DNA of 64,000 bases from Terriglobales bacterium. GTDB lineage: Bacteria; Acidobacteriota; Terriglobia; Terriglobales; Acidobacteriaceae. Shown in pieces: positions 19,923 through 26,469 of this stretch. The stretch spans positions 558,001 to 622,000 of the forward strand of contig JAICSO010000002.1 in NCBI GenBank assembly GCA_025936825.1, in the 5' to 3' direction. A model generated the notes under the pieces. That model saw only the letters and a list, made by a program, of their open reading frames with translations. It made no database searches and was not told the DNA's origin. The translations under genes and the position numbers were made by a program. Position 1 is the first letter of the stretch; each line of letters starts with the position of its first letter.

Positions 19923-20263
19923 GGCACGGCTTCAGCCGTGCCGATATTAATTGTCTTTTTGTCATTCCGAGCGAAGTGGGAAGGATTCGCCTGCGAACCC
20001 TCCCACAAGTCGAGGAACCAGCTTTTCCCGCCGGGGAATCAGGCGACGACGGTATTCGCGATGCTCTACCACTGAGCTACACGGCCGAAGCCATGGCAGG
20101 AGTCGAACCTGCGACCTTCGGGTTAGAAGTAACCGTAGTCTTCACCACCGGCGAATTGCAGATCCCTCGATCCACCAGACAATTCGCAAACGCGAACCGT
20201 CTGGCTTCGCTCGGGATGACATGTTCAAAAGGTGAAGGAAAGCGGCACGGCTGAAGCCGTGCC
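19923..20263. repeat. Nested inverted-repeat cassette enclosing a Y-RNA-like gene
   Basis: The outer ends are GGCACGGCTTCAGCCGTGCC (19923-19942) and its reverse complement (20244-20263), each also a 9-bp hairpin. Inside them GTCATTCCGAGCGAAG (19961-19976) faces CTTCGCTCGGGATGAC (20205-20220), its reverse complement except one base. Both pairs look like dispersed intergenic repeats. Their mirror order around the RNA gene suggests a composite, possibly mobile or formerly mobile, unit. No transposase is present. Confidence 0.7.
20028..20155 (-). ncRNA. Y-RNA-like RNA with circularly permuted tRNA mimic (rtcB-rsr intergenic)
   Basis: Minus-strand RNA of ~128 nt. The ends pair (CGCCGG with CCGGCG, extended by wobbles). 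A second helix pairs GAC-U-ACGGU with ACCGU-C-GUC. Between its strands, in order, lie a T arm GCAGG-UUCGACU-CCUGC (20096-20112), a 6-bp acceptor-like stem capped by UUCG (CAUGGC-UUCG-GCCGUG, 20080-20095), UA at tRNA positions 8-9, and a D arm GCUC-AGUGGUA-GAGC (20063-20077). This is a tRNA cut at the anticodon arm and closed at the acceptor end, the layout reported for YrlA-type Y RNAs that bind Rsr. Location between rtcB and rsr on their strand supports the call. Exact ends are estimates. Confidence 0.8.
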
Positions 20264-20298
20264 CTTGTCGATCGATCCCTCCACGCGAGAGTTAATGC

Positions 20299-20360
20299 GC
20301 GGATGTCCTCGTTAGACGACTGATCTGCGATCAGGCAGACGTCGAGTCTGCATCTTCCGC
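20299..20360. other. Compact multi-hairpin (cloverleaf-like) element directly after rtcB
   Basis: The outer pairing GCGG-ATG/CAT-(CTT)-CCGC encloses three hairpins: TCGT-TAG-ACGA, CTGATC-TGC-GATCAG and GCAGAC-GTCGA-GTCTGC. It is one base from the end of the rtcB stop codon. It could be a transcript-end structure, a processing site or a degenerate tRNA-like RNA (on the plus strand the middle arm can be read as a 7-base loop centred on TGC). No U tract follows, so it is not a standard intrinsic terminator. Confidence 0.35.
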
Positions 20361-20361
20361 C

Positions 20362-21591
20362 TCATCCCTTCACGCACACGACCTGGCGCAACGTGTGGAC
20401 TACGTCCACCAGATCGCGCTGCGCTTCCATCACGGCATCGATGGACTTGTACGCCATCGGTGTTTCGTCGATGACGTCCGCATCCTTACGGCATTCGACG
20501 CCGGCGGTTGCCTTGGCGTGGTCGTCCAGCGTGAAGCGGCGCTTCGCCTCCGCACGAGACATGGCGCGTCCGGCTCCATGACTACAGCTCATGAAGCTTT
20601 CTGGATTACCCTTGCCGCGCACGATGTACGAACGCGCACCCATGCTGCCCGGAATGATTCCCATGTCGCCCTCACGCGCACGGACTGCGCCCTTGCGCGT
20701 GATGAGCACGTTCTCGCCGTGGTGGTGCTCCCAGGTCACGTAGTTGTGATGGCAGCTAACAATTTCCACATTGGCTTCGAACGCCGGGACCTGTCCCGAC
20801 TCGCGCACCGCGGCGATGATGTTGCGCATCATCAGATCGCGGTTGGCGAGCGCGTAGTCCTGCGCCCAGTGCACTGCGCGGACATAGCCCTCGAAGTGCT
20901 CCGTTCCCTGCGGCAGGTACGCGAGGTCCTTGTCCGGCAGGTTGATCATCCACTGGCGCATGTCGTTCTTGGCCAGCTCGATGAAAAATGTGCCAAAGCG
21001 GTTCCCCACGCCGCGCGATCCCGAGTGCAGCAGGAACCAGACGTTCTCGTTCTCATCGAGGCAGACCTCGATGAAGTGGTTCCCGGTGCCGAGCGTTCCC
21101 ATGTGATTCACCCGCTGCGGATGATTCAGCTTGGGATACTTCTCGACAATCGCCTGATACGCCGGCTCCATCTTCGCCCACACGTCCAGGTGATGCGCCG
21201 GAGCATCGCGCCACGCGCCGCGATCGTTCTTGCCGCCGTTGTCAGTGCGTCCGTGCGGCACCGCCTTCTCAATGGCCGAGCGGATGCCGTGCAGGTTGTC
21301 GGGCAGATGGTTCGCGTGCAGAGACGTCTGCACCGCCATCATTCCGCAGCCGATGTCCACGCCAACCGCGGCGGGGATAATCGCGCCGCGCGTCGGAATG
21401 ACGCTGCCTACGGTCGCACCGATGCCCCAATGCACGTCGGGCATCGCCGCCACCCACTTGTAGATGAACGGTAGCTGCGCGACATTCAGCAACTGCTGCT
21501 TCGCCGCATCCTCGAGCTGGACACCCTTGGTCCAGGCCTTGATGGGGACCCCGGTTGTGGGCGTGATTACGTTGTAGGTTGTGTTGGTCAT
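20362..21591 (-). CDS. rtcB: RNA-splicing/repair ligase RtcB
   Basis: 409 residues, complete. RtcB joins 2',3'-cyclic phosphate (or 3'-phosphate) and 5'-OH RNA ends using GTP and Mn2+. Visible motifs: VGVDIGCGMMAV (metal Cys), GTLGTGNHFIEV and LHSGSRGVGNR (metal His), SCHHNYVTWEHHHGENVLIT, and SCSHGAGRAMSRAEAKRRF, whose His is the guanylation site. The start ATG follows AGAAGGATC. It lies 24 bases after a small membrane-protein gene and upstream of the Y-RNA/rsr pair, the same neighbourhood as the Salmonella rsr-rtcB locus, but no rtcA or RtcR regulator is present here. Confidence 0.96.
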   Translation of the reverse strand: MTNTTYNVITPTTGVPIKAWTKGVQLEDAAKQQLLNVAQLPFIYKWVAAMPDVHWGIGATVGSVIPTRGAIIPAAVGVDIGCGMMAVQTSLHANHLPDNLHGIRSAIEKAVPHGRTDNGGKNDRGAWRDAPAHHLDVWAKMEPAYQAIVEKYPKLNHPQRVNHMGTLGTGNHFIEVCLDENENVWFLLHSGSRGVGNRFGTFFIELAKNDMRQWMINLPDKDLAYLPQGTEHFEGYVRAVHWAQDYALANRDLMMRNIIAAVRESGQVPAFEANVEIVSCHHNYVTWEHHHGENVLITRKGAVRAREGDMGIIPGSMGARSYIVRGKGNPESFMSCSHGAGRAMSRAEAKRRFTLDDHAKATAGVECRKDADVIDETPMAYKSIDAVMEAQRDLVDVVHTLRQVVCVKG

Positions 21592-21615
21592 GATCCTTCT
21601 CGCAAAGTGGCAGTA

Positions 21616-21915
21616 TTAAGCTGCTCCCTGTTCGTATTCAGCTGTTGCGATCTCGCGAACGAAGCCAATGTCCCGAGTTCGTAGTACGTTCCTCGTGCGG
21701 TAATCCGTGCAGTACAGCACATCCAGCTTCATCGGTCGCACGAATCCTCCGTAAGTGCAGGAAATCGAACGCTGAGCTTTCGCTCCGTACTGCACGTGCG
21801 CGTAGAAGCAGTCCGTGCAAATGGCGCTGGGCTTTGCCTTACGCCGAGCTCGAATGCGCGCAATCACGGGCTCAATAAGTATTCTGAACAGCAACGCGAC
21901 AAACAACCAAGGCAT
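21616..21915 (-). CDS. Small membrane-anchored protein with CxxC motif, RNA-repair island
   Basis: 99 residues, not recognised. One N-terminal hydrophobic helix (PWLFVALLFRILIEPVIA) is followed by a basic stretch (RIRARRKAK) and a domain with four cysteines (ICTDCFYAHVQYG, SISCTYGGF, VLYCTDYRT) that could bind zinc, then an acidic C-terminus. A very strong ribosome site (AAAAGGAGGT) precedes the ATG, and spacing to its neighbours (17 and 24 bases) is operon-like. By context it may anchor or regulate RtcB or the BCS1-like ATPase at the membrane; that is inference only. Confidence 0.8.
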   Translation of the reverse strand: MPWLFVALLFRILIEPVIARIRARRKAKPSAICTDCFYAHVQYGAKAQRSISCTYGGFVRPMKLDVLYCTDYRTRNVLRTRDIGFVREIATAEYEQGAA

Positions 21916-21932
21916 GTGCGACCTCCTTTTCG

Positions 21933-23182
21933 TTAGATCAGGACGACCACATCCTCGTGTTCCGTCCTTCTGCTTCCCTGCTCCAACTGCAACAATCTTC
22001 CCTGAAACTCAGCCATCGTTTCGGCCGAGCGCGACGCTTCGACAAACTCGCGTGCCTCGCCGTCGGATGATTCCGGAAGAAATCGTCGATACAACTCAAC
22101 CTTCTGGCGATCCGTGGCCTTACCCAGGTATAGCTTGTAATCAATGCGGCCGGGACGCAGCAACGCCTCGTCCAGCTTCTCGATGTGGTTCGTAGTCATC
22201 ACGAACAGCACACCGGTCGGGGCGTAAAACCCGTCGAGCACATTCAGCAGGCCAGAAAGCGTAACCGTGTTCTGCGTCGACGAGTTATCCTTGCCTGCTG
22301 CGGAGCTTCCGCTTGCAGCAGACTTCGCATCGACTCGCGCCTGACTGCCTTTTATGCAATCAACGTCCTCGAACAGGAGGATCGACTTGGGCGGCACCTG
22401 GTTGACCGCGTTCATCAGCGTGCGATCATTGAACTCGGTCAAGTTGCAGGTGTAAATCGAGAGTGCAAAGTGCGCGGCCACAGCCGAGACCAGCGATGTC
22501 TTCCCTGTCCCCGGCGGTCCATAAAACAAATAGCCGCGGTGATACGGTACGCCCAGGCGCTGATAACGAAGCTTCGACCTGTGAAACCTGCTTATGTCCT
22601 CCAGTAAATGCTCCTTCTCTCCGGGCTCCAGGACGACTGAGTCCAGCAGGCGTGCCGAGTAGCCCTGCACCCAATCCCAACCATCGTTGAACGTGTACAG
22701 ATACGACTGCACTCCCAGACGCTTGTTGTGGCACTGCACAACATCGTTGACGAAACCCTGCAGGACTCCACGCTTCCTGCCCAGAGTTCGAAACGTGAAC
22801 GACTCAGAGCGGCGAGTTGCATACCTTTCTGAAGGCTCAGTTCGCGAGAACCAGACTTCGAACGGACGCCTGCCGTACCAGAACCAGTGCTTCCCTGGCG
22901 CCGGATCATCGCGATGCGCTCATTGCGCAGCGTGGTGTCCAGATCCAGGTTGCGGATACGCGCGAGAAACCTCTGCTCCAGAAACCACTCTTTCACCCAA
23001 ACGAACGCCGCGTCGTCATCGGTGACCGTGATCAACATCGTGGTCTGCCGAATGATGCAGTACCAGATAGCTTCCGGCACGCTGCGCAGATACACGCTGA
23101 GCCCGCCGATGATCATCAGGAACAGACCGCCCGACGCAAACGCGTTCTGGCCGGTCAATAGGTTTTTCAGCAAATCGAACAT
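21933..23182 (-). pseudogene. BCS1-like AAA ATPase interrupted by a frameshift
   Basis: Two overlapping reading frames together give one BCS1-type protein. From the ATG at 23182 the first frame encodes a membrane helix and the start of the BCS1_N domain (VPEAIWYCIIRQTTMLITVT, DAAFVWVKEWFLEQRF). Near 22900-22919 the homology jumps to the -1 frame (DPAPGKHWFWYGRRPFEVWF, then SFTFRTLGRKRGVLQGF), which continues through Walker A (YLFYGPPGTGKTS), Walker B (LLFEDVDC) and RPGRID to the stop at 21933. A single missing G would explain it. An intact protein would be ~417 residues. It could be a true pseudogene, a sequencing error, or recoding; the motifs are otherwise undamaged, which favours error or a recent change. 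Confidence 0.8.
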
Positions 23183-23251
23183 CTTGCTCTTTCTAACCGG
23201 CAGAGCCGGAGTAAAGTTTTCGCGGGCGAGGGCGCCCGCGCCACACAACAA

Positions 23252-23419
23252 ACTCGCCGGGGAACCGGCGAGAAGAGTAGACTCGGGGCGCGATTTCTCC
23301 TGGCACTTTGTGCATCGAGGCTACGCCTCTGTCCCAGAAGCTCTGATCCCCGGCAGGGCCGCCGCCCTGCACGTCTTCATTTGGCGCGAAGTATCCCTTC
23401 TCTTTCACCACCGGCGAAC
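23252..23419 (-). ncRNA. Y-RNA-like element between the SPOUT methyltransferase and BCS1-like genes
   Basis: The 5' part UUCGCCGGUGGUGAA...UACUUC closely matches the rtcB-rsr Y RNA, and the 3' part GCCGGUUCCCCGGCGAG matches its 3' arm. The ends pair (UUCGCCGG with CCGGCGAG). The second helix is GAGAAGGG with a CUCUUCUC segment, replacing the ACGGU/ACCGU helix of the sister RNA by compensatory changes. The ~100-nt middle forms hairpins (GCAGGG/CCCUGC, GAGGC-GUA-GCCUC) inside a GUGCA/UGCAC closure but has no canonical T or D arm. The 3' arm can instead form its own 8-bp hairpin (CTCGCCGG-GGAA-CCGGCGAG), so this could also be just a dispersed repeat. Confidence 0.5.
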
Positions 23420-23453
23420 TTGTGCTGCGACGTTGCAACGTCTCATCACTCAC

Positions 23454-23996
23454 CTACTTGCCATCCCAACCAACTGCATCCATTACTGGTGTCAAGACTT
23501 CGCCACGCACTTCGTGCAGCATTTCTCTTAACGGCAGCAATGGTGCATTTCCCGCCAACTGTCGCGACATCAACCGATGCGCGAGTACAACGTTCACTGC
23601 CGCACTCAGGTTCAAGCAGAAGTGCGCTGGAATATGTACGAACCGGTGACACATTCGCCGAGTCACTTGCGGCACTTTGCCGTCCTCCGGCCCGAATACG
23701 TAAACAGCGTCTTCCGGATGTTCAAACGTCGTCAGAGGCTCGCTTTGGTCATACACTTCCACACACACCGGCGTGCCTTCGGTGAACAGATCGAACGGCC
23801 GCTCATGATTCATCAACTGGACGCTCTTGTATCCCTTCATGCGCTCTTCCCGCGGAAGGCGGTCGTATTGGGATAACCGAATGCGCGAGCCCGTCCATAC
23901 CAGGGATTCCACGCCGAAGCACGAACACGCGCGAATCGTCGCACCCACGTTGTGCGGGAACTTCGGATTAATCAGCACTACACCTGGCGCATGCAT
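23454..23996 (-). CDS. SPOUT-class RNA methyltransferase (TrmH/SpoU type)
   Basis: 180 residues from the ATG at 23996 (GAGGGAC site; the track start at 24038 is less likely). The three knotted-fold motifs are present: motif 1 NPKFPHNVGATIRACSCFG, motif 2 VYVFGPEDGKVP, motif 3 FCLNLSAAVNVVLAHR. These bind S-adenosylmethionine in the trefoil knot and methylate 2'-OH of tRNA or rRNA. There is no N-terminal RNA-binding extension, as in the short TrmL/TrmH-like group. As the first protein gene of the RNA-repair island, just after two Y-RNA-like genes, it may modify tRNA or Y RNA; which RNA cannot be told from sequence. The leader carries a GGACA-AGTA-TGTCC hairpin (24018-24031). Confidence 0.9.
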   Translation of the reverse strand: MHAPGVVLINPKFPHNVGATIRACSCFGVESLVWTGSRIRLSQYDRLPREERMKGYKSVQLMNHERPFDLFTEGTPVCVEVYDQSEPLTTFEHPEDAVYVFGPEDGKVPQVTRRMCHRFVHIPAHFCLNLSAAVNVVLAHRLMSRQLAGNAPLLPLREMLHEVRGEVLTPVMDAVGWDGK

Positions 23997-24054
23997 ACGA
24001 ATGTCCCTCACGTACGCGGACAAGTATGTCCGACCCACACAACACGATCAATCA

Positions 24055-24170
24055 ATGGTCAGGGAACAAGCGGTCACGGCAGGGCTTTCGCCCATGGGGA
24101 TTCGAACCCCGCAGCCCGAAGGCTGTTCTGCCAGAAGAAGTATCCGTAACCAAACACCACTGACCGTGGA
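24055..24170 (-). ncRNA. Y-RNA-like RNA with T arm and capped acceptor stem, no D arm
   Basis: Minus-strand RNA of ~115 nt. Ends pair GGUCAG (24165-24160) with CUGACC (24062-24057). The second helix is GGUUACGG with CCGUGACC (8 bp, one G-U). Inside lie a UUCU-GGC-AGAA hairpin, a CAGCC-UUCG-GGCUG hairpin, a canonical T arm GGGG-UUCGAAU-CCCC and GGGC-GAAA-GCCC, a tetraloop-capped stem in the acceptor position. No D arm follows. The 5' strand (GUGGUGUUUGGUUACGGAUACUUCU) aligns with that of the rtcB-rsr RNA. It lies upstream of the SPOUT gene on the same strand. It is not a standard tRNA because the T arm precedes the capped acceptor stem. Confidence 0.65.
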
Positions 24171-24242
24171 ACCCTCGCTAACTAGAGCCGAGCGCAGCTC
24201 GGGCCTGGACAGACGAAGGCGCAGCCCTACGCAGACTTTTTA

Positions 24243-24317
24243 GCGCTGGGGGGAATGAACGACAGCGGTATTTGTCGAGTTCCAGTCGAAGTAACCGCAG
24301 CCTTCGCCACCCAGCTG
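24243..24317 (-). ncRNA. Minimal Y-RNA-like RNA lacking the tRNA mimic
   Basis: Minus-strand RNA of ~75 nt. Ends pair GCUGGG with CCCAGC; the upper helix pairs GCGGU with ACCGC around an apical loop containing UCGA...UCGA. The 5' strand GGUGGCGAAGGCUGCGGUUAC and 3' strand UACCGCUGUCGUUCAUUCC align with the other Y-like RNAs here. The CGAAGG...GGUUA part resembles the Ro-binding segment of animal Y RNAs as I recall it. There is no T arm, D arm or acceptor cap. First element of the island on the minus strand. Confidence 0.6.
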
Positions 24318-24733
24318 AGTTTGATTGTGCGGAAGAGCGTCTAACTTGCCGAAGAACTCGGCTAAGTTACCGTCCGGTCAGCGCGACCAGATACGACGCC
24401 CTACTGCAACCTAGCCAATTGCTTGGCCTAAGTTGCCCGCTTAGCGTTTTAATTGTGAAATCCGCCAATTCGGGCGTCCTTTCGTAAGAAGATAATCGAG
24501 CATGCCATGAGTTTTGATTTCGCGCAAGAGGAAGTTACAACTTTTTTTTACATGCGCGATTGCGAGAAGTGGAAAACTGAAGACTTCATTTCCTGATTGA
24601 AGAACCAAGTAAGCTGTTCGAAATCTGAAATCACAAGTCTACAATCTGCAACTAAAGCTTAATCTTGCTCCGAGTCCAGTAACTTCTCTGTCCAGCAGTG
24701 ACTTAGTCCGTTCCAAGTCATTCACCGAAACGT
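24318..24733. other. Intergenic region between the RNA island and araB
   Basis: 416 bases with no convincing ORF. It probably holds the promoter of the RNA island (minus strand) and the 3' end of the arabinose operon. I found no clear promoter or terminator; the part around 24500-24660 is AT-rich with a run of T at 24542-24549. Confidence 0.5.
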
Positions 24734-26326
24734 TTAGGCCTTGTCGGATGCGGCCGCTCCCTTGTGCCGCATTTCGGAGATTCGGATTAGTCCGGGCAAG
24801 ATGTGTCCCATCTGTCCCGCCGCCTTGCCGAATTCGAAATACAGCCGGCTGAACAAGCGATAAAGTTCGTCGTAGATGCGCTGCTCGCCAGCTTCCGGTG
24901 TGTAAGTTTTATGGGGAGGACAGATTTTGTCTTGCGCTTCTTCGATGTTCTTGAACGCGCCAGCCGCCATGAATGCGAAGATTGCAGACCCAACGCTCGT
25001 TGTGCTTTTCGTCGGCACGAGAACGGGGCGTCCTAGCACGTTCGCGTAGACCTGATTCAGCACGTCATTCTTTTGCGGAATCCCGCCAGCGTTGATCACG
25101 CGCGCAACTCGCACGCCCTTTTCGTTCATGCGGTCAAAGATGACGCGAGTGTGAAGCGCAGTACCTTCGATCGCGGCGAAGAGTTCGTCTTGCGCCGTGC
25201 TCTGCAGGTTCCATCCCAGCGTGATGCCGCGCAGGTTCGGGTTGACCAGGATCGTGCGGTCCCCGTTGTCCCAGGTCATGCGCAGCAGGCCGGTTTGCCC
25301 GGCGCGATAGTTCTCCAGCCCTTTACTTAACGTAGCGACGTCGGTTCCTGCACGAGCGGCGATCGCATTGAAGATGTCACCGACAGCAGAAAGTCCTGCT
25401 TCAATTCCCGTCCGTTGCGGATGAACGCTTCCCTGCACCACGCCGCAAACTCCCGGCACGAGGTTCGGCGAGGGAGTGATTCCGATAATGCACGTCGACG
25501 TGCCAACCACATTCACCATGTCGTCAGTGCGGCAGCCCGCACCGATGGCATCCCAGTGCGCGTCGAATGCACCCACAGGAATTGGAATACCTGCTTTCAG
25601 CCCCAGTTTCTCTGCCCAAAAAGCCGAAAGATGTCCCGCAATCGCATCCGATGTTGTGTACTCGCCATCGAGTTTTTCTCGCACCCCCTTCAACAGTGGA
25701 TCAACTGCAACCAGGAAGGACTCGGGCGGAAGCCCACCGAGCTGCGCGTTCCAGAGCCACTTGTGTCCCATGGCGCAAATGCTGCGCTTCACTCTTTTCG
25801 GATCGGTGATACCGCACAGCGTGGCGGCCACCATATCGCAGTGCTCGAAAGCAGACGCGAATTTGTCCCGCCTTTCAGGATTGTGCCGCAGCCAGTGCAG
25901 CAGTTTGGAGAATCCCCATTCCGACGAGTACACGCCGCCGCACCACTCGATGGCCTCAAGTTTCTTCTGGTGCGCGGTGCTGGTAATTTCCTGCGCTTCG
26001 CCTTTGGCGCGGTGATCGCACCAGAGGTAGTACTCACCAAGAGGCTGCATCTTGGCATCGACAGGAATCACGGAGGAGCCGGTGGTATCGAGGGCGATGG
26101 CTTCGACCTGATCGCCGGAAATGCCCGTCTGTTTGACCGCAGCGCGCGTCGCTTCAGCCAGGGCACGCATGTGATCTTCATGGGACTGCGTGGCGTGCTC
26201 GGGATCTTCACGCCTGCGGTGTAGCGGATATTCAGCCACAGCCGAGCCCAACATGCCGCGCTCGCTGTCCACAATCGACACGCGAACGCTCAGGGTTCCA
26301 AAATCAACGCCAGCGACGATTGCCAT
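24734..26326 (-). CDS. araB: Ribulokinase
   Basis: 530 residues, FGGY kinase family. It starts MAIVAGVDFGTLSVRVSIVD (phosphate-1 motif) and has the AraB-type AVAEYPLHRRREDPEHATQS, DTTGSSVIPVDAKMQPLGEY, GTSTCIIGITPS and the C-terminal GGIPQKNDVLNQVYANVLGRP, with the FGGY-2 segment around SVGSAIFAFMAAG. It phosphorylates L-ribulose to L-ribulose 5-phosphate. It is the last gene of a minus-strand cluster with a FucI-like isomerase, a small membrane protein, a symporter and AraD, which fixes its role in L-arabinose catabolism. Confidence 0.93.
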   Translation of the reverse strand: MAIVAGVDFGTLSVRVSIVDSERGMLGSAVAEYPLHRRREDPEHATQSHEDHMRALAEATRAAVKQTGISGDQVEAIALDTTGSSVIPVDAKMQPLGEYYLWCDHRAKGEAQEITSTAHQKKLEAIEWCGGVYSSEWGFSKLLHWLRHNPERRDKFASAFEHCDMVAATLCGITDPKRVKRSICAMGHKWLWNAQLGGLPPESFLVAVDPLLKGVREKLDGEYTTSDAIAGHLSAFWAEKLGLKAGIPIPVGAFDAHWDAIGAGCRTDDMVNVVGTSTCIIGITPSPNLVPGVCGVVQGSVHPQRTGIEAGLSAVGDIFNAIAARAGTDVATLSKGLENYRAGQTGLLRMTWDNGDRTILVNPNLRGITLGWNLQSTAQDELFAAIEGTALHTRVIFDRMNEKGVRVARVINAGGIPQKNDVLNQVYANVLGRPVLVPTKSTTSVGSAIFAFMAAGAFKNIEEAQDKICPPHKTYTPEAGEQRIYDELYRLFSRLYFEFGKAAGQMGHILPGLIRISEMRHKGAAASDKA

Positions 26327-26343
26327 TTCGTGCTCCAGTCTTC

Positions 26344-26419
26344 TCTAACCACAAAGGACACGAAGGATCACGAAGGAAACGCAAAAACCTTCGTGTGCCT
26401 TCGTGTCCTTGGTGGTTAG
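26344..26419. repeat. Long inverted repeat (CACGAAGG family) between araB and the isomerase
   Basis: The arms CTAACCACAAAGGACACGAAGG... (26344-26376) and ...CCTTCGTGTCCTTGGTGGTTAG (26388-26419) match at roughly 29 of 32 positions over an 11-base loop. The element lies in the middle of the arabinose cluster and would form a strong hairpin in the transcript, possibly lowering araB relative to the isomerase or protecting RNA 3' ends. Confidence 0.85.
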
Positions 26420-26469
26420 TCGTTTTCTAGCGAACCGCTTGCCCATCCTCGCGCATTCGCGAGAGGGCT

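Noticed and set aside
20063-20112. Ordinary tRNA gene in the rtcB-rsr gap
   Set aside because: T arm, acceptor and D arm occur in permuted order and no anticodon arm fits; a normal cloverleaf cannot be drawn.
23193-23453. 86-aa minus-strand ORF between the SPOUT and BCS1-like genes
   Set aside because: It covers GC-rich hairpins and the Y-like RNA, shows no protein features, and overlaps the stems that pair.
24075-24115. Ordinary tRNA gene upstream of the SPOUT gene, suggested by GGGGTTCGAATCCCC
   Set aside because: The T arm is followed by a tetraloop-capped hairpin instead of an acceptor strand, and there is no D arm.
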